Of a stretch of 64,000 nucleotides of DNA, positions 23,396 to 34,993 are shown piece by piece. A program made the translations under genes and the position numbers. Under the pieces are notes generated by a model that was not told the origin of the DNA, searched no databases, and saw only the letters and a list, made by a program, of their open reading frames with translations. How positions within the stretch are numbered: position 1 is the stretch's first letter; every line of letters begins with the position of its first letter. Location: contig JALPQD010000088.1 in NCBI GenBank assembly GCA_023101885.1, positions 5,057,501 through 5,121,500 of the forward strand, given 5' to 3'. The DNA comes from Typhlomys cinereus. Lineage: Eukaryota; Chordata; Mammalia; Rodentia; Platacanthomyidae.

Positions 23396-23700
23396 AAAAT
23401 GTTGTGACCTTCTATTTTAGTAGGATGGTGATCTGAGAGGTTTTTGGGTTGCTTCCCCTAGCCTTTTGGCAACCTCAAAATCTTCTACCATATAAGGGGA
23501 AATTCCCTTTTCTGTATTCTCTCAAAATTTCTTCCTCCTTTCTACCCACATCTTTGACCTAGCTGGACCTCTTGCTCTCCAAAAGAGACAGACCACATGG
23601 CAAGAGACATGAGTGTATGACCTTGCGGGAGAAAGGTCATCTTTAAAACCGTGAGTGTTGACTGCCTAAAGGTCTCTTGCCTAATGTGAATGTTAATCAT
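22770..23700 (+). repeat. Segmental duplication, unit 1 left part (partner 51800-54735)
   Basis: From 'ccaaccccaagcaggcacac' onward this region matches 51845 onward almost base for base up to the AATAAA. It then matches with more differences through 'ctttgacctagctggacctc' and 'gtgttgactgcctaaagg'. The partner copy is split by an L1. Homology continues in patches to Mpeg1. Confidence 0.92.
23372..23377 (+). terminator. DTX4: Poly(A) signal AATAAA, probable DTX4 3' end
   Basis: Canonical AATAAA in 'gcagaacaataaactgcac', with a GT/T-rich stretch 25-40 bp downstream ('gttgtgaccttctatttta'). It lies at the end of the repeat-free UTR block. Confidence 0.65.
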
Positions 23701-24534
23701 TTCTGAGTAGTTTGATTTTCCAGTGTTTAGTAATAGACAAGGATAAGAAGCAAACTTGGAACCTCCCTTATCTCCAAACTCTGCCTCCGTCTGATATTCC
23801 ACAGGATGTCGCTCCTTAGAAGCCAGCACTGGTCTTTAGCCAGACCCCTGTCTTGGAAAGTTAGAATTCAGTACAGCCCAGGACCCCACCTCACACCTTA
23901 CAGAGCCACTAGCATGTGAACAGGAAATCCCCATATTCTGATTTTGTACAAATGAACTGTCAGTCAGTGTTTCTGGATGTATATTTTAATTAATGCATAC
24001 ATTTTTTGTTAGTAAAAGTTTTTAAAGAAGTTTTGCTTCAGTGTGCAGTCAGTACACTGAAAGTTAGACAGTTGCATTTGTACCTCAAAATTCTTTAAAA
24101 AAAAAAAAAAGCTGAGCTGAAAATACAAAGCACCCAAAACCCATCAGGCACCTGGAAGTTAAAGGGAGCATCTTACTGCTGATAAGGCAGGTTAAGCAAA
24201 ACTGTTATAGGGTCAGTTGAAAGGAAAGAGTTCAAATTCTGTTCTTTGTTCCTCTGTGTCTGAGCCATCAAAGAATATACAATTCTCCTTCCCAAGACAG
24301 CAGTTGGGACTTTCCATATTGTTTTTGTAGTAAACGTAAAGCACATTCAGGAAGAGAAAGGAGTTGGATTTTTGAAGCATAGAACTTGTAACCGTAATGC
24401 TTGTTCTCCCCTAGCTATATCTGCTTTCAGGATCTTACAAACTGTGGTGTGGGGGATGGGGGATAGGGGGTGGTGTTAAACTTCTATGACCACCATCTTT
24501 TTCAATTTTTTCTTTCTTTTTTTAATATTTATTT

Positions 24535-24591
<57 letters not shown>

Positions 24592-25553
24592 TCAGAGGGC
24601 ACTCTATGTCCCTGTGGAGGACCAAGGGTGACTTCAGGAATCACCCTAGATTGCTTCTACCTCCTTCTTGCTTAGCTCTGGGATTTCCCAGGCTCCGCCC
24701 ACCAGGGCTGGAAATGCAGGCCTCTGCCATTTCCACCTGGCATTTTACACTTGGGACCTGGGATGAGAACTCAGGACCTTCTGCTTGTGAGGCAGAGTCT
24801 TAACCCCTGAGCCATCTCTCCAGCCCCCCTTCTTTAATTTATTTTAATTGCTTCCCACCCATCCTTCCACCTGGGACCCTGTGGCAGAAGTTTGCAAGTT
24901 AAAATATTTTCTAAGGACTTGTCAGAAGTCCAAGACTGATCTGGATAATTCCTAACTGCTGGGTATCTGGAAAAGGAGGATTTGGGCTCAGCCACATGTT
25001 TTCTCAGATGCCTGTAAGGTAACTCAGAAGAGTTCACCAGCAACTCGGCAGGACTTTGTTGCCTTCCAGGGTCATTCTTTGGCTCTCAGAACCTGAAACC
25101 CAGACAGCTTCTTAAAAAAAAGCTAGAAGGAAGGTGGTGCTTAAGACACAACCTTTGCAGCTCACAAAGTGTGCCCCTCTGGAATTCACACCAAATGCAG
25201 TTTCCAAAAGCAAATCTCTACACGCCTCCCCTCTTTCATCTTTTCACACATGTAATTTCTTTCAGGTGAAGACAATTTGTGGCAGGAATGATAACATATG
25301 CTCCATCATGGCTGCCTCGTGCTAAGTGAATCCCATAACCCTGCCCCCAACCCCATGCATACACACCTTGTTAATACAGCTCCTCGACCTCCTGGTACAG
25401 AGCCCTAACAAGGAACCCCAACACTGAAATACCTGTATTTTACTGTAACAGTCACTTTGGTGATTGCAGAAGGCAGGAGCACAGAAAATAGAAAGCAATG
25501 AAAGACGTGCTCAAGGCTGAAGTTGAAAATGATAGAAACTCTCCAGGGGAGAA
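23396..25553. other. DTX4-Mpeg1 convergent intergenic spacer (includes Mpeg1 3' UTR)
   Basis: The two genes converge here. The spacer holds one antisense SINE (24530-24828), an A run near 24096-24109, and otherwise sequence with patchy homologues at 52.5-63.5 kb. The Mpeg1 poly(A) site must lie here on the minus strand. An AATAAA on minus at 24838-24843 is a candidate, but it sits at the edge of the SINE. Confidence 0.7.
24530..24828 (-). mobile_element. B2-headed SINE, antisense, with GT microsatellite
   Basis: A GT run at 24540-24590 precedes 'ggaggaccaagggtgac', 'gggatttcccaggctccg' and the head complement 'gagccatctctccagcccc'. It is absent from the duplicated unit at 59-63 kb, so it inserted after the duplication or was lost there. 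Confidence 0.85.
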
Positions 25554-27695
25554 TCAAGCTGGAACTGGATCCTGGGCTCTGTCAGGGGTGGCTCCGTCGG
25601 TTGCAAAACTTCCTGTCAAGTTCTCTCTCTCCCCAATCTCCTGGTACTCCTTCTTCCTGTACTTCCGGATAGCGTAAACGGCCAAAGCAATGATAATTGC
25701 CAGCGCCGCAGTGACCCCCACGGTGATTCCAGCGGCCTGCCCTCCCGACAGATCACTACTGTCCCCGTGGATGATGTTCATGGTTCTCCTCAGCTCCATT
25801 GGCTCTACCAGTTTCCACTGGTTGGTCTGGGAGTCCTTAATCCAGCCATGGTCATTACTGGTCACTAAGACGGTATTAGTGGCAAACTGGCTCATGAGAG
25901 GTGGCTGGGTATAAGGCGGAAGCCTAATGGGAAGCAGGGACCCCCCAGTGAAGATCCCAGCCTTGACACAGTAGGACACTTCACATCCATCACTTATGAT
26001 GGCCAAATGTTGGCTGAAACCCCCAGGACATTTTTTCAGACTTGGCGCTCCCAGGGCTTCAGATTTGTTAGAACTCGCCAGAGGGTTTCCCACCACGCAG
26101 CTGAAGAACCCACCAAAAGGAACTGAGAACCTGTACCCCAGCTCATAGTCCAGAGAAACACATACCTTGAGGCTGTCAAACAGGTTGAGTGGAATATAGC
26201 CAGCTGGGCATGACTGGGTATTAGTCAGAGGATTGATGCTCTGGCTGCTGAAGAGGCCCCCAAAGAGAAGCCCTGAATTTTCCGGGACTTGGCCACTGGC
26301 CATACACCAGAAAGCCCTAAACTCAGCCTTGCTCACCCGGAACACATCTTCACACACTGTCTTGCAGAAGATTCCGAGGACGCACTTCTTTTTACAGTCC
26401 AGGTGATTGTAACCTTCCTCATGGGTCTGAGACAGCAGATGGACCGGGGCGTAAGCAGAAGGGCAGGAGAAACTGCCAGTGAGTGGGTTCTTCTGCTCTA
26501 AGTGTTGACACAGGTCAACACCACCTTCTGAGAGCTGGGTGCATTCCTGGTAAAGCCCGCCAAAGGTGAAGTTGGTGATTTTCGTATCACAGGAACCATC
26601 ATCCATATTAGCTTGAAAATTGAAGTTGGGGGAGTCGATGTCGGTGCAGCCTGGGTAGGTGTTGTACATGTAATAGTGTCTCACAGCACTTTCCACGGTC
26701 TTAGACAGCTTCTTCACCAAGGGGCCCGGCAACCCCGGCAGCTTGTCCGGCTTGATGAAAAAATGCAGAGGCAAGCCAAAACGGTCCACCGCCACCAGGT
26801 GGTTGGCGATGCCTTCCTGCCAGGTTTGGAAGGTGATGCCCGGGTAGAACGGGATCCCTCCCAGGCTCTGCACCCTGGAGTTGGTTCGGTTGGTGAGGTA
26901 GCTCTTGGTCACCTCGTTCTGGGACGTGTAGTCTGTCTCCACCTTGAAGTTGACGATGTTGGAGAAGGCGATCCCAGCGGAGGCAGTCACGGCGCTGTGG
27001 CTGCCCTGGCTATCCTGTAGGTAGGAGGACCTGATGTGATCCTCCTGCAGCAGGACAGCCCCGGCGTCCACACTGGTGGTGACGTGAGTGCCGTAGTTGA
27101 GGACCAGGAGCTCTGCCAGGTAGGTGGCCATCTTCGTCTGGTTGTTTTCCAGCTGCTCACAGATGGCCATGAGATCCTTCTGAAACCCCATGCTGAGTTC
27201 CGAGTTCAGATTGATTTTGGCTGTGTAGACCAGGTTTCTTACCTGAACTCTGGTCGTGACAGCCTGGTCTCTGACTTGAAGGGTCTTCATTCTCTGGAAC
27301 TCAGTAGAGAACTTGCCGTTGAGCTTGGAATAGAGAGAGAGCTCCGCGTTGATGGAAAAAGAGGTGCTGCTGTGGTAATTCACCCAGGATTCCAGGATTT
27401 CTGAGTTCATCTCCAAGTTGCTCTGCTTCTGAGGAATGGTGAAGACTTCATCGGGGATGATGTACTGTCCATCTTCTGTGGTTCTACAGCTAGTGTATGT
27501 CAAGTTCATCACCCGTCCCATGTCTATATTCCGCAGATTGTCCCAGCCCCCTCCGGGTAGGACCTCCAAGACAGGCAGCTTCGAGGCATCCTTGCATTTT
27601 TGAAATCCACCTGCTTCTATCCCTCTCGTGGGCTTGTTGGTTTCGCCATGTACCATCACCGCCCAGAGCAGGCAGGCGGCCATGAAGCTGTTCAT
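25554..27695 (-). CDS. Mpeg1: Mpeg1 / perforin-2, macrophage-expressed gene 1, complete
   Basis: Intronless frame of 713 codons ending TGA, the usual length of the family. Residues 1-17 form a signal peptide ([17 protein letters not shown]). A MACPF pore-forming domain spans about 30-345 with the signature YGTH at 201-204. A Cys-rich P2 domain follows to about 630. A transmembrane helix lies at about 655-676, before a 37-residue cytoplasmic tail starting [11 protein letters not shown]. The protein is made by phagocytes, sits in endosomal/phagosomal membranes and forms pores in engulfed bacteria (family knowledge). I chose the ATG at 27695 because it begins the recognised signal peptide. An in-frame ATG four codons upstream (27707) would add MFRA. 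The frame stays open further up without an ATG. No breaks were seen. Confidence 0.97.
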   Translation of the reverse strand: MNSFMAACLLWAVMVHGETNKPTRGIEAGGFQKCKDASKLPVLEVLPGGGWDNLRNIDMGRVMNLTYTSCRTTEDGQYIIPDEVFTIPQKQSNLEMNSEILESWVNYHSSTSFSINAELSLYSKLNGKFSTEFQRMKTLQVRDQAVTTRVQVRNLVYTAKINLNSELSMGFQKDLMAICEQLENNQTKMATYLAELLVLNYGTHVTTSVDAGAVLLQEDHIRSSYLQDSQGSHSAVTASAGIAFSNIVNFKVETDYTSQNEVTKSYLTNRTNSRVQSLGGIPFYPGITFQTWQEGIANHLVAVDRFGLPLHFFIKPDKLPGLPGPLVKKLSKTVESAVRHYYMYNTYPGCTDIDSPNFNFQANMDDGSCDTKITNFTFGGLYQECTQLSEGGVDLCQHLEQKNPLTGSFSCPSAYAPVHLLSQTHEEGYNHLDCKKKCVLGIFCKTVCEDVFRVSKAEFRAFWCMASGQVPENSGLLFGGLFSSQSINPLTNTQSCPAGYIPLNLFDSLKVCVSLDYELGYRFSVPFGGFFSCVVGNPLASSNKSEALGAPSLKKCPGGFSQHLAIISDGCEVSYCVKAGIFTGGSLLPIRLPPYTQPPLMSQFATNTVLVTSNDHGWIKDSQTNQWKLVEPMELRRTMNIIHGDSSDLSGGQAAGITVGVTAALAIIIALAVYAIRKYRKKEYQEIGERENLTGSFATDGATPDRAQDPVPA

Positions 27696-28102
27696 GGCGC
27701 GGAACATCCCAGCCACAGGCAGCCGAGAGCACCGACCAAGGAGCCTGAGGCAAACAAAGAGATGCAAGGAAAGCAGCTGCTCAAACACGAGATTTCAACA
27801 GTTCTCCTAAAAGCCGCCAGTTCCTCATCATTGCTGCTCTAATTACAGAACAGGGAAAAGAGAACTGGTTTGGAACATGACAGGCCATTAGGCCCTTGTA
27901 AAAATTATGCTGTCTTGCACATGCAAACACTCATCTTCCCCCTTCCCTGTGCTACCTCTTCCCCTCCCCCCACCGCGTCCCCACCCCGTCTTCTGTCTTC
28001 TCCACCCTTGCTGGGCCCCGGTGATAAGTACCTAGAAATGCATGCAGACCCCGTACCTTACCTCTTCTCCGCCAGGACGTTCTTGTTTGGCTGATGTTTG
28101 CT

Positions 28103-28141
28103 CACTTTCGTTTCAAAGTTTCAAAGTTGTTTCAAAGTTTG
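28103..28141 (-). promoter_or_regulatory. Mpeg1: GAAAC-repeat (IRF-like) cluster
   Basis: On the minus strand, four near-tandem TTTGAAAC/GAAAC units end in GAAACGAAAGTG, about 410-450 bp upstream of the start codon. The spacing between GAAA cores is not the exact two-base ISRE spacing, so binding by IRF factors is only possible. Confidence 0.35.
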
Positions 28142-28206
28142 CCTAACTCCTCCCCACACACACACTCCCGCGCTCTCTCTTCCCTCCCTTCCTCTGCTTC
28201 ACACTC

Positions 28207-28224
28207 CACTTCCAGTTTCCTTTT
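28207..28224 (-). promoter_or_regulatory. Mpeg1: Candidate ETS/IRF composite site
   Basis: The minus strand reads AAAAGGAAACTGGAAGTG, which combines a GGAAGTG core (PU.1/ETS type) with a GGAAAC half-site. Mpeg1 is a macrophage gene, so PU.1-type control is expected. The site itself is inferred. Confidence 0.4.
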
Positions 28225-28829
28225 ACTAGAAATGCAGAGGTTAGGTTTCAATTCTGTTTGTCCAGTTCCCTGGACTCCTTGCAATTTTTGTCTGACTCTT
28301 CTCTCTTGGGACGCTTTCCAGTTCCTTTTAACTTGCAAACAAAAGCAGAGGCAAGTAGCAACAGCATCCGCCAGAACTCGCATGCCCCGCCCCCAGAAAA
28401 CTCTGCTTCTCGGTGAGGAATCTGAGCATATCTCATTGGCATATGGAGGTAAAGGCTGACTGACGTCTGAGAAGCAAAGAACGTGACCCCAGACACGTGT
28501 CTTATAAAGACTCATTGCTACAAGCGCTTGCAAGTCCTGGTTTGAAGACCACGATCAGGAGCTGATCACAGTGGTCTCGAACATTCTGTTTGTAGTAGGC
28601 TGAGAAGCCTCGTTTTGCTGCATCCTAAGCATTGTTCCATGTGTGCAAGCGAGGGTCCTAACCAGCTACTGTGTCCCTTCAGGAAGACATGTTCCCGAGA
28701 AGCCAAAACCTCACCATCTAAATTTCAATTTATGGAAAGTACACAGTGGCCAGACATGTATTCACAAGTTCATCTGTCTTCTCTGTGTATTTAATTTTAA
28801 TAAAGAGTAACCATAGTTTTTCCGTTTTG

Positions 28830-28883
28830 CATGTGTGTATGCAGTGTATGTGTGCATGTGTGTGAGCAGTGCACAGGGTGCAG

Positions 28884-28922
<39 letters not shown>

Positions 28923-29100
28923 TGTTTGAATGAGTAGTGGAGGTCTGAAAATGACATTGAGTGCTTTCTTTGATAGTCCCTCACAAGGTCTCCCGTTTGA
29001 ACCCAGAACTCATCTATCAATTAGGCTAGCTAGCTTGGGGATCTCCTATCTCCAACTCCTTAGTGCTGAGATTACAGACTATTGCCAGGCTATAGGGTGT
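28830..29100 (-). mobile_element. B3-like SINE relic, antisense, with GT repeat
   Basis: A GT run at 28886-28925 precedes 'ccctcacaaggtctcccg' and 'caattaggctagctagc', which matches the middle of B3 elements, then 'tgctgagattacagac'. The head is not preserved. Confidence 0.5.
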
Positions 29101-30280
29101 AATCATTGTTATACCTTTAGTATTTTGTCACATTGTTAAATGTGCGTAATCAGCTTAGGTGCATAAAACACAAAGGCTACTGTTCATTACTCCAGCCAAA
29201 ATATTAAAATTCACTTCCCATGTTTTTAGGAAAACATAATTTCACAAGTTTTCTTTTATCTTTTTTTGGGGGGAAGAGGGAGACAGGTCTGGAAGGAGAA
29301 GTGTGACTGATGCCAGGTCTATTAGACCCATAATTCAAAAACATGTTTTCAGGCTCAGTGCCCAAGTATTGGAATCAATGGAAGCTCAACTGTGTTTGTT
29401 TGTTGCAATAACTAGTGTGTGCCTTTGTACATTTCCTGGAAGCCAGAAAATGTGTGGCAGTTAATAAAGCCTCAAGTTGTACCCCAAATCATGACATAAA
29501 CCAGATGCAGAGCTAAGACTGGGAAACTCACAGGTTGCTATTTCCACCTGGACATTCTGACACCCACAGGGAATTAAATTATCTCAGGTCACTAGCAATG
29601 GCACCAACAAAGTATCTGAGATGGAAACACAACTGTGGCCCCTCTTCACAGATTCAATTTCACTGGTCGCTACTCAGCCCCTCACGGTGTTTATAAGTCC
29701 AGCAACACTTCATCAGGGTGTGTGTAGGGGGGAGGATAGGGTGTTTATTCAGGTCACAGGGGCCATGCATGTGGAAACCCACTTACACCCGTTCCAAAGA
29801 GGAATGAACTTGCAAGCTAACATCTGGTTGATTAGTAACAGATGGCGCTGCATGTAGAAAACTGAGTGAAACTAACACCTCTGAGCGTTGTGGTGACTCC
29901 ACTACAGATTCCTTCAGAAATTCTCCATCTCCCTGGTGGACTTTAGGGGTCCCTTCCTGTGGCGGGGCTACCAGCTAAAAGGACAAGGCAAAAAAGAGGA
30001 AGAGGAAGGCACCTTAGAGCTGAATACCTGAAGCCTTCGGCCTCTGTCCTACAAACCTGCCAGCCACAGAACTCCAACCCAGTTCCCAAACAGACTTCTC
30101 TTCTGGGAGTTTTACTGCTGATGTCGCAACTTTAGGACACTGGGCAAAAAGCCTGTGATAAGCAGAGGGCTCGTCTCGAAGGCATGTCTCCCCCACCCCA
30201 TGTCCAGCGTCTTCAAACAATTAACACTAACTCATTCCATGCCAGAATGTTCCATGTCTCTCCTTGGCAGGGACTTACTG
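29101..30280. other. Intergenic, unassigned
   Basis: I see no coding signal or recognisable mobile element. This is possible distal upstream DNA of Mpeg1, ending in the purine microsatellite. Confidence 0.5.
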
Positions 30281-30301
30281 AAAAAAAGAAAGAGAGAGAG
30301 A

Positions 30302-30334
<33 letters not shown>

Positions 30335-30379
30335 AGGAAGGAAGGAAGGAAGGAAGGAAGGAAGGAAGGAAGGAAGGAA

Positions 30380-30441
<62 letters not shown>

Positions 30442-30445
30442 AAAG
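30281..30445. repeat. (GAAA)n(GGAA)n(GAAA)n microsatellite
   Basis: 165 bp of pure purine: A/GA lead-in, GAAA units, a block of about 12 GGAA units at about 30334-30384, then GAAA units again. It lies about 2.6 kb upstream of the Mpeg1 start codon. The Lys/Glu- and Phe/Leu/Ser-repeat frames over it are artefacts. Confidence 0.95.
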
Positions 30446-30824
30446 ATGGACATATCTAGAAATCTACAACAACGCTACCACATTTTGCTTAGCTCTCTGT
30501 TCTGAACAGTCCTCCCCTGTTCAGAGAAGCTTTATCTTGCTTACACTCCCTTTCTTACCCAGCAATTCCTGACTCTTCTCCTTGCCTTCCACAAAGCAAG
30601 GCCTCACTCCCTGGAGATAAACAGCTCCTCACAGACTTAACCCTTTTTACTGTCAAGTTTGTCAACTGTCCTAACCCAAACTCTAAGCTTAGCCTTCTCC
30701 CTTTTCACAAGAAGCAAGGGGCAAGTAGATTGATTTCACCTCGCAAAAGCCATGGAAATCCTCTGGCTCCAAGGTTCCTTTCTCTTGTTCTCCCCTGAAC
30801 TGGTTTCTACACAGTGACCATTTT

Positions 30825-31180
30825 TTTGGTAATTTTTTAAATTTATTTTTTCCACTCATACAAACTTAATAGGTACCCTGGTCCCCTCCCTCCCTCCACC
30901 CCTCCCTGGATCCGCTTGCCCCCTCCCCTCTTTTCCCCTTCCTTTCACCCCCTCCCTCCCTTTCTCCCCATCCTTCCCCCCATCCCTGGAGCATCCTTTA
31001 GTGTGCATATCAAACTTCCCTCTGGGTCCTCCTTTCTGATGAGGTGTAAGGACTCTTTCTTGTGTTCCCGGTTAGTATAGGAACACTGTTGTGGCTGTTA
31101 ATCCCTTGCCTCTAAGGATCCTAATGCCTGTGATCCCTGCTAGACTTTGGGGGGGTCAATGATATGTCGGTTACAGTGAC
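30825..31180 (-). mobile_element. L1 3' end, antisense
   Basis: T-rich start, 'catacaaacttaataggtac', a C/T-rich tract (complement of the L1 polypurine tract), then 'cccttgcctctaaggatcc'. The same order appears in the longer L1 at 42118. It is truncated after about 350 bp. Confidence 0.8.
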
Positions 31181-31924
31181 CATTTATGTACTCTGTTTTC
31201 CTAAAAACCCAATATCTCTTTCTTTAGATTACATGTACTTCCCTCTCTGATTTGACTCTTACACATGACTGCCATTCTCCTCAGTCTGGTCTTTGCAGCC
31301 AGACTATATTTCTCTGCTCCCCATAAGTGGGTGACACTCAAAGTCTTTGCCTTCTCAAGCCTCCATTTGCTCTCTGGCTTCCTGTTCCATCAGGGATCTC
31401 CTCGTCCTTCTTCATGACTAACATCTTTACTTGCATATTCATCCTCATCCTCTCTTCTTTATCCTCCCCTCCTCTTCACAACACTCTTGCACCAATTGCT
31501 CCATATTGCAGATGCTCAGACACGAAGGAACTCCCCTGAGCAGCACTAGGTGGAGTCCAGAAGGACTTCTGGTAACCTCTGCTTTGATACGTACAGAGCC
31601 ATGGGTAGTGCTGTTTGGTATCAGGACGGCTTCGGCTCTCTGGCCTGGGAATGAGTCTTCATCAAAATCTAAGTATCTCTGCTGGCCCCACAGGAAAGAA
31701 CCTGTGTATTTCTAGGCAAAAACTGCTGTTACTATGCAAGTAGGCAGTCATGCATAGTCAGAGACACCCCAAACAGCTTAAGACTTAAATAACTCAAAGG
31801 CAAGAAAAAAAGGAATGCATATACTGGAGATTTTGGCCCCTGGGGAAACTATACCATACCGAAGACTCCTAACATTCATAGTTCTGTTATTTGACCCCTG
31901 TCTCATTACTGCCTTCCAAAATTA
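31181..31924. other. Intergenic, unassigned
   Basis: C/T-rich unique-looking sequence between two L1 3' ends. Nothing was recognised. Confidence 0.5.
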
Positions 31925-32650
31925 TTTTTAATTATTTTTATTTTTCTAGTTTTACAAACAAAATGAGTGGTTGTTCCTGATCCCCCAATCCTTCCCCACC
32001 CTCCTTCTTTCCTTCCTCTCCTATCTGTCCTCCCTTTCTCCTTTCTCTCTCATCCTCCCCTCCCTTCACCAATCCATCCCTCTCCCTCCCATCCTCCTCC
32101 TGCTTGTCTGCTTCTGTGGGCCCCAGGGTTCCTCTGGTTGTCTGTATTAGTATGGGCTCAGGACTGTGGCAGATTAAGTGGCCCTTCCTTAGGCAGATCC
32201 ACTGATAGGGACACTCCACTTCACAGCCCTGTCACAGCCCCAACCCCTAAGGTTCCACCTGCACGTAATTATTTCTCCTGAGTATCTCACTAGTCTGTGT
32301 GGGAATGCTGATGTGTCAGTCATAGTGCAGACTGGGTAAGGACAAGTTTCACTGCAGTAAGTTCCTAGATGCAGCTGCCCTCTCTGGAGTGGAATGTCCT
32401 GGCCAGGACGAAGACCTCTCCACTTTTAGGCTTTTACAATCTTACCATCCTCCTCTTCCACAAGATTCCCTGAGCCTTAAGATGGAGAGAGATTTGATTG
32501 GCCTGATTCTGGATGAGCATTTTAGGGTGGCCAGTATTTCACTGCTCTTCCCCAGAATTTTTACATCATGCAACGACAGTCGCTGCCCAGGAATGCTTCT
32601 GCGCCCCAGCTCCTGATCCGCTGCAGATCCTGGATAGACAACAGTCCTCT
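31925..32650 (-). mobile_element. L1 3' region (Lx-like), antisense
   Basis: 'tttctagttttacaaacaaa', a C/T-rich tract, 'cttttacaatcttaccatcc' and 'attccctgagccttaagatg' parallel the other antisense L1 3' UTRs here, with more divergence. Confidence 0.65.
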
Positions 32651-33111
32651 CCTCCCACCATCAAGTAGCCAAGAACAGTTTGGCTACCAGTTCCTTTCCT
32701 CATAACCTTTCAGGGTCTGGAATGTCGGAGGCACACCTACTGCTTGCAAAGGAACTTACAGTTCCTTCCAGCAGCCCCCAAGATGAAAAATAACTTGTGA
32801 AACCGCTAGCCCCAAACCAGCCCCATGAGATGACTCAGCATCAGCCATGCAGAACAAGGCCCCCCCTCCCTCTAAATGTACTAAAGAATTCCACTCTTCC
32901 CCTTCCTGAGGGGCAATTTCCAGACTCCCACCTTGCTAGCTATTATCCCTCCTTGGCTTAATGAAAATCCATTTGATCTGTCGAGGTCATCTTTCTGTTC
33001 TTTTGTCCCCTTTTCCCTACAGCTCTTCCAGAGAGGCAGGCTCACCCCCTTGTATTCTTTGAGTCACGAGGCAATTTCTCAATTCTTACTTTCTCTTTTG
33101 TAGATTCTGCT
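32651..33111. other. Intergenic, unassigned (possibly LTR-derived)
   Basis: Roughly 450 bp ending 'ttttccctacagctcttcc'. The composition is LTR-like, but there is no second copy in the window to compare it with. Confidence 0.3.
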
Positions 33112-33430
33112 GAGGGTTGGGGAGATAGCTCAATGGGTAAAGTGATCTCTTGGCAAGCTGGATGACCTGAGTCTCGTTCCAGTAAACACATAAAAGTCAG
33201 ACAGGGCAATGCATACTTGTAACCCCAGTTCTGGAAGGGCTAAAACAGAATAATCCCAAGAGCTTGCTGTCTATTCAGTCTTGCTGAAATGGGGGGGCTG
33301 AATTTAAGTTCAGTGAGCAATCCTGTTTCAGAAAAACACACAGTGGAGATATTGAGGAAAGACATCCCAGTATCAGCCTCTAGCCTCAACACATGCCACA
33401 TAGGCAAGCACACCTACACATACGTGTACA

Positions 33431-33466
<36 letters not shown>

Positions 33467-33475
33467 ACCATTGAG
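33112..33475 (+). mobile_element. B3-like SINE, sense
   Basis: Head 'ggttggggagatagctcaat', then 'gatgacctgagtctcgttcc', 'ttgtaaccccagttctgg', 'gatattgaggaaagacatc', and a CA tail at 33430-33464. Confidence 0.7.
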
Positions 33476-34634
33476 ACCTCAGTCTCGTGAAATGCAAAGC
33501 AAACATTTGATTCTAAATTCAGGCCTTTCAGGCGGGGAGGATGGGAGAGGAGGGAAGAGGTGAGGAAGGGATCAGAATAATGATATAAACACATTTTGTT
33601 TGTATATGAAAATTTCTAAATAAAAATAATAATATTAAAAATAAGTTCAGGTCTTTCTAAAACACTAAACATTCAGGTTTCGTTCTTTCTTTTTTTCTTT
33701 CTCCCTCATTTCTTTCTTTCATTGTTATAGCTGTCCTAATATTTATTGTTGCAAAAATTATGTGACAAAATGTTTACAGTCAACAAGATTATTTTTAAAC
33801 AATTCTAATTACAAGAAATTTTTAATGCTGTAACATTTTATGAGAAACGTAATATACATCAGCACAATCACAGATGTAGATACGTATTGAGAGAGAGAAA
33901 GGGAGGAAAGGAGGCAGGGAGGTTCATAAAGCAATCCACTGACAGTAATTATAACTACTTGGTAGACTTTATTGATCGTTTTGATTTTTTTTTCCTCTCT
34001 TAATTTTCTGGTATTTGCTGTCATTTGTGTCTCTTGTTTTTGGGTTTTCAGCAACGAGCACAGCTTACTCATTTGACATTTTTAAAAGTAAGCATCTAGT
34101 AAGCACTCAAGCAACAATAGATGCCACGTTTGTGCTTAGTAAAAATAACCAACAAATACATTTTTTTAAAGAAAAAGAAGTGAATTGTTTTAGTATTTTT
34201 ATATGCCTTGAATGTTTGGAAGCCCAAGGGCTCTTAGGAATTCTCTTTTGAATTCATGGGAAACAATGGAAGAATAATTGTCAATAATGGGAAGTTGGGG
34301 CACAATCGAAGTTTGCATACCAAGGGCAGGAAGTGTGGTCACAGCTGGCAGACAGAGGAAATATGGGCAGCAGACTGAGCAGTGTACCTCCCCCACCCTT
34401 TTCCTGTTTTACTCCTTCCAGTTGAACTTTAGTCTTTGGCAAAGAGGGACAATTCTTCCACAAAGGGTATGCATCTGCGGTGTAGAACAGCAATTTACTT
34501 CTTCTAACAAGAAACAAGAGGGAAGTCACATGTCTGCTTCTTTCTCATTTGGAACACGTGCAAACTTCTGACATGTCATAGAGAACTTAAGACATGACTC
34601 ATGGCTGTTTTTTTCATAATTAAACAATTTTCTT
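33476..34634. other. Intergenic, A/T-rich, unassigned
   Basis: No gene or confident mobile element. Short A/T-rich runs and a GA stretch near 33890-33920. Confidence 0.5.
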
Positions 34635-34650
34635 AGATATTTTTAACATT

Positions 34651-34939
34651 AATTGGGCTGGAGAGGTGGCTCAGGGGTTAAGCCTCCGCCTTGCAGGCGG
34701 AAGGTCCCGAGTTCGGATCCCAGATCCCACGTATAGACGCCAGACGGAAGCGGGGGCGGCCTGCGCTTCTGGTCCTGGTAGGGCGGAGCCTGTGAATCCC
34801 GGGGCAGAAGGAGGTGGAGGCGTCCATGGTGGTTCGCGAATTCGTCCGTGGTTCTACACACACATACACACACACACAGACACGCGTGCGCACATACACA
34901 CAGTTGAATAAATAATAATAAAAAAAAATTTTAAAAAAA
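34651..34939 (+). mobile_element. Young full-length B2-headed SINE with 16-bp target-site duplication
   Basis: It starts GGGCTGGAGAGGTGGCTCAG and has an intact B-box-like GAGTTCGGATCCC. A body with several CpG sites follows ('gaattcgtccgtggttctac'), then a CA-rich stretch, 'ttgaataaataataat' and an A-rich tail. It is flanked by the direct repeat AGATATTTTTAACATT at 34635-34650 and 34940-34955. The retained CpGs indicate recent insertion. Confidence 0.93.
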
Positions 34940-34993
34940 AGATATTTTTAACATTTATTAAGTTTATTCTTTTTCTCTTACAAAGAATTTTTT

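Larger units (their letters stand above)
27696..28560 (-). promoter_or_regulatory. Mpeg1: Presumed Mpeg1 5' UTR and promoter region
   Basis: Repeat-free sequence upstream of the Mpeg1 start, flanked by unique DNA. It contains clustered sequences resembling myeloid control sites (listed separately). No TATA box stands out. The transcription start cannot be fixed from sequence alone. Confidence 0.5.

Noticed and set aside
26613..27404. Two + strand open frames of 122-135 codons
   Set aside because: Antisense shadows of the Mpeg1 coding sequence with no homology of their own.
30155..30505. Lys/Glu-repeat and Phe/Leu/Ser-repeat open frames
   Set aside because: Pure products of the GAAA/GGAA microsatellite.
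34652..34720. Possible tRNA gene
   Set aside because: A- and B-box-like sequences belong to the SINE head; no complete cloverleaf and the element continues into a SINE body with target-site duplications.
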